Shown piece by piece: positions 1-8,491 of a stretch of DNA of 64,000 nucleotides. The notes under the pieces were generated by a model that was not told the origin of the DNA, searched no databases, and saw only the letters and a list, made by a program, of their open reading frames with translations. Position 1 is the stretch's first letter; the number at the start of each line of letters is the position of its first letter. Source of the stretch: Acidimicrobiia bacterium. GTDB lineage: Bacteria > Actinomycetota > Acidimicrobiia > Spongiisociales > UBA5794. The position numbers were made by a program, and so were the translations under genes. The stretch covers positions 186,001 to 250,000 of the forward strand of contig JAWKJB010000002.1 in assembly GCA_041393965.1 (NCBI GenBank). Reading direction: 5' to 3'.

Positions 1-222
1 GCCGACATCGTGGCCCGCGCAGAAGCGGAGGCCCAGTCGATCAAGGCCCGCGCCGCCGACGAGGTGGCCGCCGACCGCGCACGGGTCGCTGAGGAGCTCA
101 GACGCCAAGTCGCCGATCTGTCGATCAATGTCGCCGAGCGGGTCGTGGCATCGGGGATGGATGAGGCGAGACAGCGTGAACTCGTCGATCGCTACATCGA
201 AGAGCTCGGCGGGGTTCGGTAG
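1..222 (+). CDS. atpF: ATP synthase F0 subunit b, C-terminal part (partial)
   Basis: The visible 73 residues are the C-terminal end of subunit b, the peripheral stalk that holds F1 against the membrane sector; the membrane helix and start lie outside the window. The segment is a charged, Ala/Glu/Arg-rich helix without breaks until near the end, as expected for the dimerising, delta-binding part. The frame is open from base 1 and stops with TAG three bases before atpH. The call rests largely on position, since b subunits are poorly conserved, but the downstream order H-A-G-D-C is decisive. Confidence 0.9.
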   Translation, partial: ADIVARAEAEAQSIKARAADEVAADRARVAEELRRQVADLSINVAERVVASGMDEARQRELVDRYIEELGGVR

Positions 223-225
223 CCA

Positions 226-768
226 ATGACGACAGGTACGCCACAAGCACGCGTTGACCGCTATGCGGCCGCTTTGGTCGAGATCGCCCGAGCCGAGGAC
301 AACCCGGCCGAGGTGCTCGACGAGCTGTACGCGGCAGCGATGGGGTTGAGTGGCCATGCCGAGCTGATCGACACGCTCGCCGATCCTCGCATCCCAGGGG
401 AACGCAAGCAGGGCATCGTCGATGATGTCCTCGGTGGTCGTGCGGCACCGGTTACGGTCGCAGCGATGGCCTTTGTCGTCGCCGCGGGCCAAGCCAAACA
501 TCTCGCAGACATCGCCGGACGCCTCGCAGACATCGCAGCCGATGCCGAGGGCGAAGTCGTCGCCGAGGTCCGATCCGCGTTCCCGCTCGACGCTGCCCAG
601 GTCGAGCGGCTGGGAGCGGCGATCGCGTCAGCAACCGGCAGAAAGATCCAGGTCAAGGTCGTTGTGGACCCATCCGTCATCGGCGGTGTGGTCACCAAGG
701 TCGGAGACACCGTGCTCGACGGGTCGGTGCAACACCGATTCACCGAGCTTCGAGAGCAATGGGGTTGA
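226..768 (+). CDS. atpH: ATP synthase F1 subunit delta
   Basis: A 180-residue protein, the usual delta length, linking the top of the alpha3beta3 head to subunit b. It opens with the typical RVDRYAAALVEIA segment, where delta/OSCP proteins carry an (Y/R)A.AL motif, and ends with the conserved beta-rich part: an IGGVV stretch followed by a region like the usual D.S...RL. It lies three bases after atpF and seven before atpA. Delta is a separate protein here, not fused to b as in mycobacteria. Confidence 0.95.
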   Translation: MTTGTPQARVDRYAAALVEIARAEDNPAEVLDELYAAAMGLSGHAELIDTLADPRIPGERKQGIVDDVLGGRAAPVTVAAMAFVVAAGQAKHLADIAGRLADIAADAEGEVVAEVRSAFPLDAAQVERLGAAIASATGRKIQVKVVVDPSVIGGVVTKVGDTVLDGSVQHRFTELREQWG

Positions 769-774
769 GAGACG

Positions 775-2289
775 ATGGCTGAACTCATGTTCGACACCGG
801 AGACATCACCAAAGCGCTCCGAGCAAATCTCGAGGGTTGGTCGCCCTCGCTGGAAGCCGAGACGATCGGCTATGTCCTTTCGGTCGGTGACGGTGTCGCT
901 CGTGTGGCGGGCCTCCCAGGCGCCATGGCATCGGAACTCCTCGAGTTCCCCGGAGGGCTCTTGGGTGTTGCCCTGAACCTCGATGAGGACTCGATCGGTG
1001 CGGTCATCATGGGTGACGCCTCAGGCATCGAAGAAGGCGACGAAGTGCGGTCCACCGGTCGCGTCCTGTCCGTCCCGGTCGGTGACGCCTTGCTGGGCCG
1101 GGTGGTCGACCCGCTCGGTCTACCCATCGACGGGAAAGGCGACCTGAACACGATCGAGCGCCGCTTCCTCGAAACGCAGGCGCCGACGGTCGTCGAGCGC
1201 CAACCTGTCTTCGAGCCGCTCCAGACCGGTATCAAGGCGATCGACTCGATGACCCCCATCGGTCGTGGCCAGCGTCAGCTGATCATCGGCGACCGCCAGA
1301 CCGGCAAGACGGCGATCGTTGTCGACACGATCCTTGCCCAGAAGGGCCTCGGGGTGAAGTGCATCTATGTCGCGATCGGGCAGAAGAACTCGACTGTTGC
1401 CGAGGTGGTCGATGTCCTCACCGAAGCCGGCGCGATGGACTACACCGTGGTCGTCAACGCGTCGGCTGGCGACTCTGCCGCCCTCCAGATGTACGCACCG
1501 TATGCAGGGTCTGCGATCGGCCAGCATTGGATGTACAAGGGTGAACACGCCCTCGTGATCTTCGACGATCTCACCAAGCAGGCGGTCGCGTACCGCGAGA
1601 TCTCGCTGCTGTTGCGCCGTCCCCCCGGTCGTGAGGCGTATCCCGGCGATGTGTTCTACCTCCACAGCCGCCTGCTGGAACGCTGCGCCAAGCTCTCGGA
1701 CGAACTCGGTGGCGGTTCGATGACCGGTCTGCCGATCATCGAGACGAAAGCAAACGATGTTTCGGCGTATATCCCGACGAATGTGATTTCGATCACCGAC
1801 GGACAGATCTTCCTCGAAACCGATCTCTTCTTCTCCGGCATCCGGCCTGCGATAAACGCGGGTATCTCGGTGTCCCGTGTCGGCGGGGCCGCTCAGGTCA
1901 AAGCGATGCGCAAGGTCGCTGGCCCGCTCCGCTTGAACCTCGCCCAGTTCCGTGAGCTGGAGGCGTTCGCCGAGTTCGGCTCCGAACTCGACGCGACTTC
2001 GCTTGCCCAGCTCGACCGTGGACGACGCGTCGTCGAAGTCCTCAAGCAGGGTCAGTATGCACCGGTCCCCGTCGAAGAGCAGGTACTGGTGCTGTACGCG
2101 GTCACCGAGGGCTACATGGACGACATCGACCCGAGCGAGGTTCGGAGCTTCGAGGCCGGACTGCGCGAGTTTGCCCGTTCCCGGTACGGCTCGGTGCTGG
2201 CATCGATCGCAGACACAGGCGAGCTTCCCGCGGAGGAGCTCGGTTCGCTCATCGACGCCTACAAGGCGTCGGCAGGTTCGGAGGGATAG
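775..2289 (+). CDS. atpA: ATP synthase F1 subunit alpha
   Basis: 504 residues, the normal length for the non-catalytic nucleotide-binding subunit. Visible landmarks are the N-terminal beta-barrel, the P-loop GDRQTGKT at residues 172-179, the ALVIFDDLTKQA segment, the SLLLRRPPGREAYPGD stretch and the FSGIRPAINAGISVSRVG signature. The helical C-terminal domain is complete. ATG start; the gap to atpG is six bases, so the genes are probably co-transcribed and translationally linked. Confidence 0.99.
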   Translation: MAELMFDTGDITKALRANLEGWSPSLEAETIGYVLSVGDGVARVAGLPGAMASELLEFPGGLLGVALNLDEDSIGAVIMGDASGIEEGDEVRSTGRVLSVPVGDALLGRVVDPLGLPIDGKGDLNTIERRFLETQAPTVVERQPVFEPLQTGIKAIDSMTPIGRGQRQLIIGDRQTGKTAIVVDTILAQKGLGVKCIYVAIGQKNSTVAEVVDVLTEAGAMDYTVVVNASAGDSAALQMYAPYAGSAIGQHWMYKGEHALVIFDDLTKQAVAYREISLLLRRPPGREAYPGDVFYLHSRLLERCAKLSDELGGGSMTGLPIIETKANDVSAYIPTNVISITDGQIFLETDLFFSGIRPAINAGISVSRVGGAAQVKAMRKVAGPLRLNLAQFRELEAFAEFGSELDATSLAQLDRGRRVVEVLKQGQYAPVPVEEQVLVLYAVTEGYMDDIDPSEVRSFEAGLREFARSRYGSVLASIADTGELPAEELGSLIDAYKASAGSEG

Positions 2290-2295
2290 CGAACC

Positions 2296-3177
2296 GTGGC
2301 ATCAGCCGAAGTCCGTCAGATCCGCCGGAGGATCAAGAGCGTCGAATCGACGATGAAGATCACCCGCGCCATGGAGCTGATCGCCACGGCACGGATCGGG
2401 AAAGCTCAGCAGCGGGTGGCGCGGTCAAAGCCGTACACCGACAAGATGAACGAGGTCATCCGCAACATCGGCGCAGCGACCGGATCCTTGTCACACCCAC
2501 TCCTCGACAAGCGTGAAGTGCAAAGAGTCGGCGTCCTCGTCGTCACTTCTGACCGGGGGCTTGCCGGTGGGTACAACTCGTCGGTCATCAGGCTCGCGGA
2601 GCATGCGGTTGCCGCTCATCAGGCGGCAGGGACGAATGTTCGTCTCTACACGGTCGGGGCGAAGGCCCTCGCCTACTTCCGGTACCGGAAACATCAGGTG
2701 AGCCATCAGTGGCTTGCCGTGACCGACACGCCCACCTACGCGGATGCACGGTCGGTAGCCAACATCGTGCTCGATGAGTATGCATCGAATCGGGTGGACG
2801 CCGTCGAAGCGTATACGACCGAGTATGTGTCGGCGTTGACCCAGATCGCCGAGATGTGGCCGGTGCTCCCGATCGAGCCCCCCGAATCCGAGGACGGCGC
2901 CACCATGCAGCCCGTCGGGTACGAGTTCGAGCCCTCCGCCGAAGAGATCCTCGGCCGCCTGCTGCCGCGATATCTCGAAGGCACCATGTTCGGGATGCTC
3001 CTCGAGGCATCCGCTTCCGAGCACGCGGCTCGCCGGAGGGCGATGAAGGCCGCGACGGAGAACGCCGAGGAGCTGACCCGCCTGCTGACCCGGGAGGCGA
3101 ATCAGGCGCGTCAGGCAGAGATCACAACAGAGATCAGCGAGATCGTCGGCGGCGCCGAGGCGCTGTCCCGCGGTTGA
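2296..3177 (+). CDS. atpG: ATP synthase F1 subunit gamma
   Basis: 293 residues, the central rotor shaft. The N-terminal helix (IRRRIKSVESTMKITRAMEL) and the C-terminal helix (ATENAEELTRLLTREANQAR, then a TEISEIVGGAEAL end) are the two strands of the gamma coiled coil and match the family closely. The middle Rossmann-like part is unremarkable. The start is GTG at 2296, the first possible codon after the atpA stop; the N-terminus begins exactly where gamma proteins do. Confidence 0.97.
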   Translation: MASAEVRQIRRRIKSVESTMKITRAMELIATARIGKAQQRVARSKPYTDKMNEVIRNIGAATGSLSHPLLDKREVQRVGVLVVTSDRGLAGGYNSSVIRLAEHAVAAHQAAGTNVRLYTVGAKALAYFRYRKHQVSHQWLAVTDTPTYADARSVANIVLDEYASNRVDAVEAYTTEYVSALTQIAEMWPVLPIEPPESEDGATMQPVGYEFEPSAEEILGRLLPRYLEGTMFGMLLEASASEHAARRRAMKAATENAEELTRLLTREANQARQAEITTEISEIVGGAEALSRG

Positions 3178-3195
3178 GAAGACGGAGAGCACCAC

Positions 3196-4620
3196 ATGAG
3201 CGTCACAACACTCGCCCCCGGCCGAATCGTCAAGGTGGCCGGTCCGGTCGTCGATGTCGAATTCCCATCGAACGCATTGCCCGAGATCAACTATGCGCTC
3301 GAAGTCGACATCGAAGTCGAGGGGGACAAGTCAACGGTGCTGTGCGAGGTCGCTCAGCAGCTCGGTGACGACAAGGTGAGGGCCGTCGCGCTCGCTCCAA
3401 CCGACGGCGTCGTTCGCGGCGCCGAGGTGCGCAACACGGGCGGCCCGATCTCGGTACCGGTTGGGGACCAGACCCTCGGGCACATCTTCAATGTGTGGGG
3501 AGCGGCGCTCGACGCCCCTGACATCACCTTTGACGGGGAACGCTGGCCGATCCACCGCGACCCGCCGGCGTTCGAGGATGTGGAGCCGCAGAAGAAGGTG
3601 TTCGAAACCGGTATCAAGGTCGTGGACCTGATCTCACCGTATCTCGAAGGTGGCAAGATCGGCCTGTTCGGGGGTGCCGGTGTCGGTAAGACGGTGCTGA
3701 TCCAGGAGATGATCAACCGGGTCGCGACACAACACGGGGGTGTGTCCGTGTTCGCCGGTGTGGGGGAGCGGACCCGTGAGGGGAACGACCTGTTCCTCGA
3801 GATGACCGAATCGGGCGTCATCGACAAGGCGGCGCTTGTGTTCGGGCAGATGGATGAGCCGCCCGGTGTGCGGTTGCGGGTCGCCCTGTCGGCGTTGACG
3901 ATGGCCGAGTACTTCCGTGATGTCCAGCAGCAGGATGTGTTGCTGTTCATCGACAACATCTTCCGTTTCACCCAGGCAGGATCCGAGGTGTCGACCCTGT
4001 TGGGCCGGATGCCGTCCGCTGTTGGGTATCAGCCGACGCTGTCGTCGGAGATGGGTGCACTCCAGGAGCGGATCACCTCGTTGCGCGGCAGGTCGATCAC
4101 CTCGCTCCAGGCGATCTATGTGCCAGCTGACGACATCACCGACCCCGCGCCACACACGGCGTTTGCGCACCTCGATGCAACGACGGTGCTTTCCCGGCCG
4201 TTGACGGCGCTTGGTATCTACCCGGCTGTCGACCCGCTCGACTCGAACTCGCGGGCGCTCGATCCCCAGATCGTCGGTGACGAGCACTACGCGGTCGCCA
4301 CGCAGGTCCAGCTGGTGTTGCAGCGGTTCAACGACCTGCAGGACATCATCGCGATTCTCGGTATGGATGAGCTGTCCGAGGAGGACAAGCTGATCGTGAA
4401 CCGGGCTCGCAGGATCAGGAACTTCCTGTCCCAGCCGATGTTCGTGGCCGAGCAGTTCACGGGCCAGGCCGGCGTGTTCACGCCGTTGGAGGAGACGATC
4501 GCGTCGTTCAAGGCGTTGCTCGAAGGCGAACTCGATCATCTCCCTGAGCAGGCGTTCTACATGGTTGGCGGAGCCGAAGAAGCGATGGCGAAGGCCAAGA
4601 AGCTTGAGGCGAGTGTCTGA
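3196..4620 (+). CDS. atpD: ATP synthase F1 subunit beta
   Basis: 474 residues, catalytic subunit. P-loop GGAGVGKT lies at residues 159-166, followed by the GERTREGNDL segment with the catalytic glutamate, the LLFIDNIFRFTQAGSE Walker B region, and the family signature PAVDPLDSNSR. ATG start 18 bases after the atpG stop. Its last base is the first base of the atpC start codon (TGATG), so the two are translationally coupled. Confidence 0.99.
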   Translation: MSVTTLAPGRIVKVAGPVVDVEFPSNALPEINYALEVDIEVEGDKSTVLCEVAQQLGDDKVRAVALAPTDGVVRGAEVRNTGGPISVPVGDQTLGHIFNVWGAALDAPDITFDGERWPIHRDPPAFEDVEPQKKVFETGIKVVDLISPYLEGGKIGLFGGAGVGKTVLIQEMINRVATQHGGVSVFAGVGERTREGNDLFLEMTESGVIDKAALVFGQMDEPPGVRLRVALSALTMAEYFRDVQQQDVLLFIDNIFRFTQAGSEVSTLLGRMPSAVGYQPTLSSEMGALQERITSLRGRSITSLQAIYVPADDITDPAPHTAFAHLDATTVLSRPLTALGIYPAVDPLDSNSRALDPQIVGDEHYAVATQVQLVLQRFNDLQDIIAILGMDELSEEDKLIVNRARRIRNFLSQPMFVAEQFTGQAGVFTPLEETIASFKALLEGELDHLPEQAFYMVGGAEEAMAKAKKLEASV

Positions 4621-4949
4621 TGGCCCGCTCGTTCCAGGTCGACATTGTCACCCCCGAGGCAGTTGTCTGGTCCGGCGAAGCCGAGCTGGTCACGGCCCGC
4701 ACCACCGAAGGCGATATCGGCGTGCTCGCCGACCACCAGCCGACGATGGCCGCCCTTTCGACCGGCGCGGTCAAGGTGGTGCACGGGAACGGTGTCACGA
4801 TGGCGGGTATCCACGGCGGATTCCTCCAGATCTACCGGAATCAGGTGACCCTCCTCACCGACAACGCCGAGCTCACCGAGGGTTCCGTCGAGGACGCCCG
4901 CAGGGCAGCGGTCCAACTCCGCGAGGCGGAGCAAGGAAACGACGGATAG
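4620..4949 (+). CDS. atpC: ATP synthase F1 subunit epsilon
   Basis: 109 residues, starting on the last base of the atpD stop codon. The N-terminal beta-sandwich is clear (VDIVTPEAVVWSGEAELV, then a GDIGVLADHQPTMAAL stretch, the usual epsilon opening). The protein is shorter than proteobacterial epsilon (about 138 residues), leaving only a short C-terminal helix, so the inhibitory two-helix arm is much reduced. This is common in actinobacteria. It is the last gene of the operon. Confidence 0.95.
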   Translation: MARSFQVDIVTPEAVVWSGEAELVTARTTEGDIGVLADHQPTMAALSTGAVKVVHGNGVTMAGIHGGFLQIYRNQVTLLTDNAELTEGSVEDARRAAVQLREAEQGNDG

Positions 4950-4987
4950 CTGATCGTCGCAAACCGCTGCAGGTCGGGGGCGAGCGG

Positions 4988-4993
4988 TAGGCT
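4988..4993 (+). promoter_or_regulatory. -10 element TAGGCT, leaderless-type
   Basis: TAGGCT preceded by GG, with six bases between it and an ATG at 5000. TANNNT just upstream of a start codon is the actinobacterial leaderless arrangement, and the same GGTAGGCT core recurs before 8492 and, on the minus strand, before 48387. No -35 is evident. Confidence 0.45.
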
Positions 4994-4999
4994 TCCCGC

Positions 5000-5062
5000 A
5001 TGCTGGACATCGGCGATGGGGCCGGTCGAGCCTCGAGACGCGACTGGCGAGTCTCGGCATGA
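5000..5062 (+). CDS. Possible 20-residue leader peptide
   Basis: A short frame (MLDIGDGAGRASRRDWRVSA) begins with ATG seven bases after a TAGGCT -10 box and ends with TGA overlapping the ATG of the phosphatase gene (ATGA at 5059-5062). The phosphatase has no convincing ribosome-binding site of its own. A short inverted repeat (arms 5034-5039 and 5051-5056) lies at the end of the frame, directly against the phosphatase ATG. The simplest reading is a leaderless message whose short first frame delivers ribosomes to the phosphatase start. No homology is claimed; it may be fortuitous. Confidence 0.3.
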   Translation: MLDIGDGAGRASRRDWRVSA

Positions 5063-6063
5063 TCCACCGATCCAAAAGCCTCCTCTCGGTTCTCCTCTCG
5101 TCGACGCTCCTCGTGTCGTGCACCGTGGGTGGGAGCTCAACAACACATCGACCGTCGATTACACCGCCCACAGAGGTGGCTGGCGAATCGGTCCGTTTGG
5201 TATTCGCAGGAGATTTCGGGGCAAACGACGCCGCAAACGACACACTCAGCATGATCTCAGGCCTTGCGCCTGAGGCACTCTTTGTCGTCGGCGATCTGTC
5301 ATACGGACAGATCCGACCCGAGGTCGCATGGTGTGGCTATGTCCTCGACCGTGTCGGAGCATCGGTCGCAGTGCAGCTGGTCGTCGGTAACCACGAAGCT
5401 GACGGTGGCGACGGTGGATGGATCGGCGATTACGCCGAGTGCCTGCCGGATCGGGTTGGCTCTTCCGGCGAGTATCCCCTCCAGTACTACTCGGATTTCG
5501 CGACAAAGGTACGCGTGGTGGCAATCGCGCCCGGATTGAGCGTCAAGGGAAGGGAGTTCAACTATGCGCCGGGGTCCGAGGACCGGCGCTGGCTCGAACA
5601 GACGGTCGCTGAAGGACGCTCCCATGGTCTCTGGATCATTGTGGCGCACCACAAGGTGTGCATCTCGGCAGCGGAGAAGACCTGCGAGGTTTCGGAGGAA
5701 CTCGCGAACTGGGAGGCAGCCAATGCCGACATCGTGATGATGGGTCACGCCCACAACTACCAGCGTTCCCACCAGCTTCGCTGTGTCCGCGCGGATCGCG
5801 TGGTGAGTGGTTGCATAGCCGATGCGGATGGTGTGCATCTTGCCGGGCAAGGGGCCGTCTTCGTGATTGCGGGTATCGCGGGACGCCACAGACCCTTGCA
5901 TCCGGGCGATTCGGAAGCCGATTACTTTGCCGCCACCATGGGCGAAGGCAGCGATGTGTGGGGTCATGGAGTCGTCGTCGTCGAAGCGACCGATCAATTA
6001 TTGGTGGGGAATTTCGTGGGGAGCGATACCCCATATTCCGATGGTTTCCGTATTGGACGATAA
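5059..6063 (+). CDS. Lipoprotein metallophosphatase, purple acid phosphatase type
   Basis: 334 residues. A lipoprotein signal (hydrophobic stretch 8-20, lipobox LVSC with Cys21) predicts a protein anchored outside the membrane. The five metal-binding blocks of purple acid phosphatases are all present in order: GDFG at 51-54, GDLSY at 78-82, GNHE at 110-113, VAHH at 195-198 and GHAH at 229-232, so a dinuclear metal centre and phosphomonoesterase activity are expected; the substrate is unknown. It is much shorter than plant enzymes and lacks their N-terminal fibronectin domain. It overlaps a possible leader peptide upstream and is followed after 13 bases by a GT4 gene. Confidence 0.85.
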   Translation: MIHRSKSLLSVLLSSTLLVSCTVGGSSTTHRPSITPPTEVAGESVRLVFAGDFGANDAANDTLSMISGLAPEALFVVGDLSYGQIRPEVAWCGYVLDRVGASVAVQLVVGNHEADGGDGGWIGDYAECLPDRVGSSGEYPLQYYSDFATKVRVVAIAPGLSVKGREFNYAPGSEDRRWLEQTVAEGRSHGLWIIVAHHKVCISAAEKTCEVSEELANWEAANADIVMMGHAHNYQRSHQLRCVRADRVVSGCIADADGVHLAGQGAVFVIAGIAGRHRPLHPGDSEADYFAATMGEGSDVWGHGVVVVEATDQLLVGNFVGSDTPYSDGFRIGR

Positions 6064-6076
6064 GGCTGGAGGACTC

Positions 6077-7288
6077 GTGATCAGATTGCGACGCAGATGG
6101 CATCGCTCCGTCGAGTCTCCGCGTGTGCTTGTCCTCGCCACGACGGTTCCAGTGGAGAGTGGCGATGGTACGCCCGCCTTCGTACTTGACCTCGCTTCGG
6201 CACTCACCGATGAGATGACCGTGTCGATCCTCGCTCCTCGGGTTCCAGAAGCCGCTCGCGTGACGACCATCGATGGCGTTACGGTGCGACGCTTCGGATA
6301 CTTCCCGCGCCGATGGGAGGGCCTCGCCAACGGTGCAATCATGCCAACTCTGCGTGCGGAGCCCTGGCGTTGGATCGAGGTTCCGGCTCTTGTCGGTGCC
6401 ATGATCGTCCGGACCGTCTTTGAGGCTTGGAGGACGAGGGCCGATGTCTTGCACGCACACTGGATTCTTCCGGGGGGCCTCGCGGCGTCATGTGCGGCGG
6501 CTCTTCTCCGAAAGCCCTACATCGTGACCGTCCACGGGGCCGATGTCTATACGCTGAGAGGTCGTCGCATCTCGTGGCTCAAGAGGAAGATCCTGACGCG
6601 TGCGAGGGCCGTGATGCCGGTGAGTCAGGACATCCGGTCGATGGTGATCGATCTGGCCGAGGCTCCCGACAACATCACATCAGCGGTTCCGATGGGTGTG
6701 GCCGCACCTGAGGTACGAGATGCAGGACGGCGTGCAGCTGACTCCTTCCTCATCGTCGGCCGCCTTGCGCAGAAGAAGGGCATCGGTATTGCGATCAACG
6801 CGTTCTCCATGATCGATCGTGGCGATCTCGTGGTCGTCGGTGACGGCCCTCTCCGGTCGACGCTGGAATCGGCGGTGGACGAGGCGAACCTCAATGACCG
6901 AGTACGCTTCGTCGGTCGACAACCTCGAGAGGAAGTTCTCGACCACATGCGGCGATGCACTGCATTGCTCATCCCGTCCGTGGTCGCTCCGGATGGGGAC
7001 ACCGATGGGACACCGGTGGTATTGGCAGAGGCGATGTCGCTCGGGACACCGGTGATCGCTTCGAGAATCGCTGGCTTGGCTGATCATATCGAGGATGGTC
7101 GAACCGGATGGTTGGTGGAACCGGGCGATGTCGAAGCACTCGCGGAGGCGTTGGTTCGGGGGATGGGAGACACCAGTGGCCTCGATCGTCTCGGCGCATC
7201 GGCTGCCCAGTACTTCACCGGCGGTGCACTCGACATGGCGACAACAGCCCGAGAATACAGGAGCGTTCTCCGGGGTCTTGCACCATGA
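6077..7288 (+). CDS. Glycosyltransferase family 4
   Basis: 403 residues from GTG 6077, chosen because a GGAGG box precedes it at about five bases; the longer frame from 5867 would run far into the phosphatase gene. GT-B fold signs are HAHWILPGGLAA, the VTVHGADVYTL donor-pocket segment, the FLIVGRLAQKKGI start of the C-terminal Rossmann domain, and the DGTPVVLAEAMSLGTPVIAS block with the retaining-GT4 glutamate. It probably acts at the cytoplasmic membrane face on a lipid-linked glycan. Donor and acceptor cannot be told. Its stop overlaps the next start (ATGA). Confidence 0.88.
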   Translation: MIRLRRRWHRSVESPRVLVLATTVPVESGDGTPAFVLDLASALTDEMTVSILAPRVPEAARVTTIDGVTVRRFGYFPRRWEGLANGAIMPTLRAEPWRWIEVPALVGAMIVRTVFEAWRTRADVLHAHWILPGGLAASCAAALLRKPYIVTVHGADVYTLRGRRISWLKRKILTRARAVMPVSQDIRSMVIDLAEAPDNITSAVPMGVAAPEVRDAGRRAADSFLIVGRLAQKKGIGIAINAFSMIDRGDLVVVGDGPLRSTLESAVDEANLNDRVRFVGRQPREEVLDHMRRCTALLIPSVVAPDGDTDGTPVVLAEAMSLGTPVIASRIAGLADHIEDGRTGWLVEPGDVEALAEALVRGMGDTSGLDRLGASAAQYFTGGALDMATTAREYRSVLRGLAP

Positions 7289-8436
7289 ACTCCTGGATTG
7301 CGACGATCGGGATGAGAATCACGGGCGACAGTGCCACGACCCCGGTGATTGTCGACGAGTTGACACGCAGCTCGCCCCCCACGGAGACCAAGTCGTGGAT
7401 CGACTTCGACATTTCCGATGGGATCCCGAAAGAGAGACCGGTGGTCGCGTTGGCAGGGTCGCGCTTGGCGCTCAAGCACGGCGTCGGTTTGCATTCCAAC
7501 GGAGTCCTTCGCCTGCACTACGGCATCAAATGGGCGGGAACGGTGTACGCGGTGGACCTTCCCGCGGTGCCCTCGTCCACATCTCCGATGAGCGTGCATA
7601 TCTACCTTCCGCGGCACCTCGACCGCTGGAGTGGAGCGACATCCGGCCTCCTCAAGGTGGGCAGTCGAGATGGGTCGACACTGATCCAGGTTGCTGCGAA
7701 GAATGTGATCTACGAAATCATCGATAGCTTGCTTGCGTATCAGTTGTTGCACAACCGGTCCGCGATGCTGCATGCCGCAGCACTCTGCAAGGGAGACCGA
7801 ACTGCGGTTCTCGCCGGTACCGGTGGTGTCGGCAAGAGTACGAGTTTGCTGGCCGCCATGTCTCGCCGGCAGGACCTGAGGTATCTGGGCGACGATTTGA
7901 TCGTCATCGACGAAAACGGTCGAGCTTTCCGTCACCCGAAGAAGGTGCAGGTGTACGACTACAACCTCGACCGACTCCCGGAGACGAAGACCCGCCTGCT
8001 CGACCGCCTCGGACCCGCGCGCCGAGGCCTCTGGACGGTTCGGGCTTCGTGGCTCGGTCCGAAACAGGTTCGCATGCGGGTGTCGGCTGAAGACCTCTTC
8101 GGAGCTGCACAGGTAGCAGACGAGTCACAGATCGACACGGTGTTCTGGGTAGTGCCAGGTGCCGTGGAGCGGGTTACATCTCGGCCCATGGATCCCGGTG
8201 AGGCAGCTCAGCATGCGGCAGCGGCCCTCGTCGATGAGTTCTGGGATTTTGCTCGCTTGCTGAACCTGGGGAGTGTCCTCACGGATCGAGCCATGTCGCT
8301 CGATGCTTTCTACTCCGACACCCTCGGCGTGTACCGTTCGGCGTTCTCTCGGGGCGAGTGCTACCAGCTGTCCGTTCCCCGCGATGCTGAGCCAGTCGAA
8401 ATCGTCGATTCGCTGTCGTCGCTTGCCGGGTGGTGA
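7285..8436 (+). CDS. HPr-kinase-like P-loop ATPase
   Basis: 383 residues from ATG 7285, coupled to the GT4 gene by ATGA; the frame is open further upstream but that part overlaps the GT4 gene. The C-terminal half resembles the HprK catalytic domain: a HAAAL strand, P-loop AGTGGVGKST at 177-186, and YLGDDLIVID at 200-209, which matches the HprK segment after the P-loop. The N-terminal half (1-160) is unlike classical HprK and is not recognised. Such HprK-relatives often sit in polysaccharide or peptide-modification loci with unknown targets. No HPr/PTS gene lies nearby, so a role in PTS control is unlikely. Confidence 0.65.
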   Translation: MNSWIATIGMRITGDSATTPVIVDELTRSSPPTETKSWIDFDISDGIPKERPVVALAGSRLALKHGVGLHSNGVLRLHYGIKWAGTVYAVDLPAVPSSTSPMSVHIYLPRHLDRWSGATSGLLKVGSRDGSTLIQVAAKNVIYEIIDSLLAYQLLHNRSAMLHAAALCKGDRTAVLAGTGGVGKSTSLLAAMSRRQDLRYLGDDLIVIDENGRAFRHPKKVQVYDYNLDRLPETKTRLLDRLGPARRGLWTVRASWLGPKQVRMRVSAEDLFGAAQVADESQIDTVFWVVPGAVERVTSRPMDPGEAAQHAAAALVDEFWDFARLLNLGSVLTDRAMSLDAFYSDTLGVYRSAFSRGECYQLSVPRDAEPVEIVDSLSSLAGW

Positions 8437-8476
8437 CACGCCGAGATCAGATACCGTGCTCAAGGGGTTCTCGCGG

Positions 8477-8482
8477 TAGGCT
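8477..8482 (+). promoter_or_regulatory. -10 element TAGGCT before 8492
   Basis: TAGGCT preceded by CGG, with nine bases before the GTG start at 8492. The surrounding GCGGTAGGCT is identical to that at 4984-4993. It lies in the 55-base gap after the HprK-like gene and suggests a separate, near-leaderless transcript. Confidence 0.4.
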
Positions 8483-8491
8483 CGCTCCGCT

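Noticed and set aside
4950..5058. A strong terminator after atpC
   Set aside because: Only a six-base stem with a mismatch extension and no T-run is present; it overlaps the possible leader frame.
5867..6076. 70 extra N-terminal codons for the GT4 gene
   Set aside because: They overlap the phosphatase gene and lack a ribosome-binding site, whereas GTG 6077 has GGAGG.
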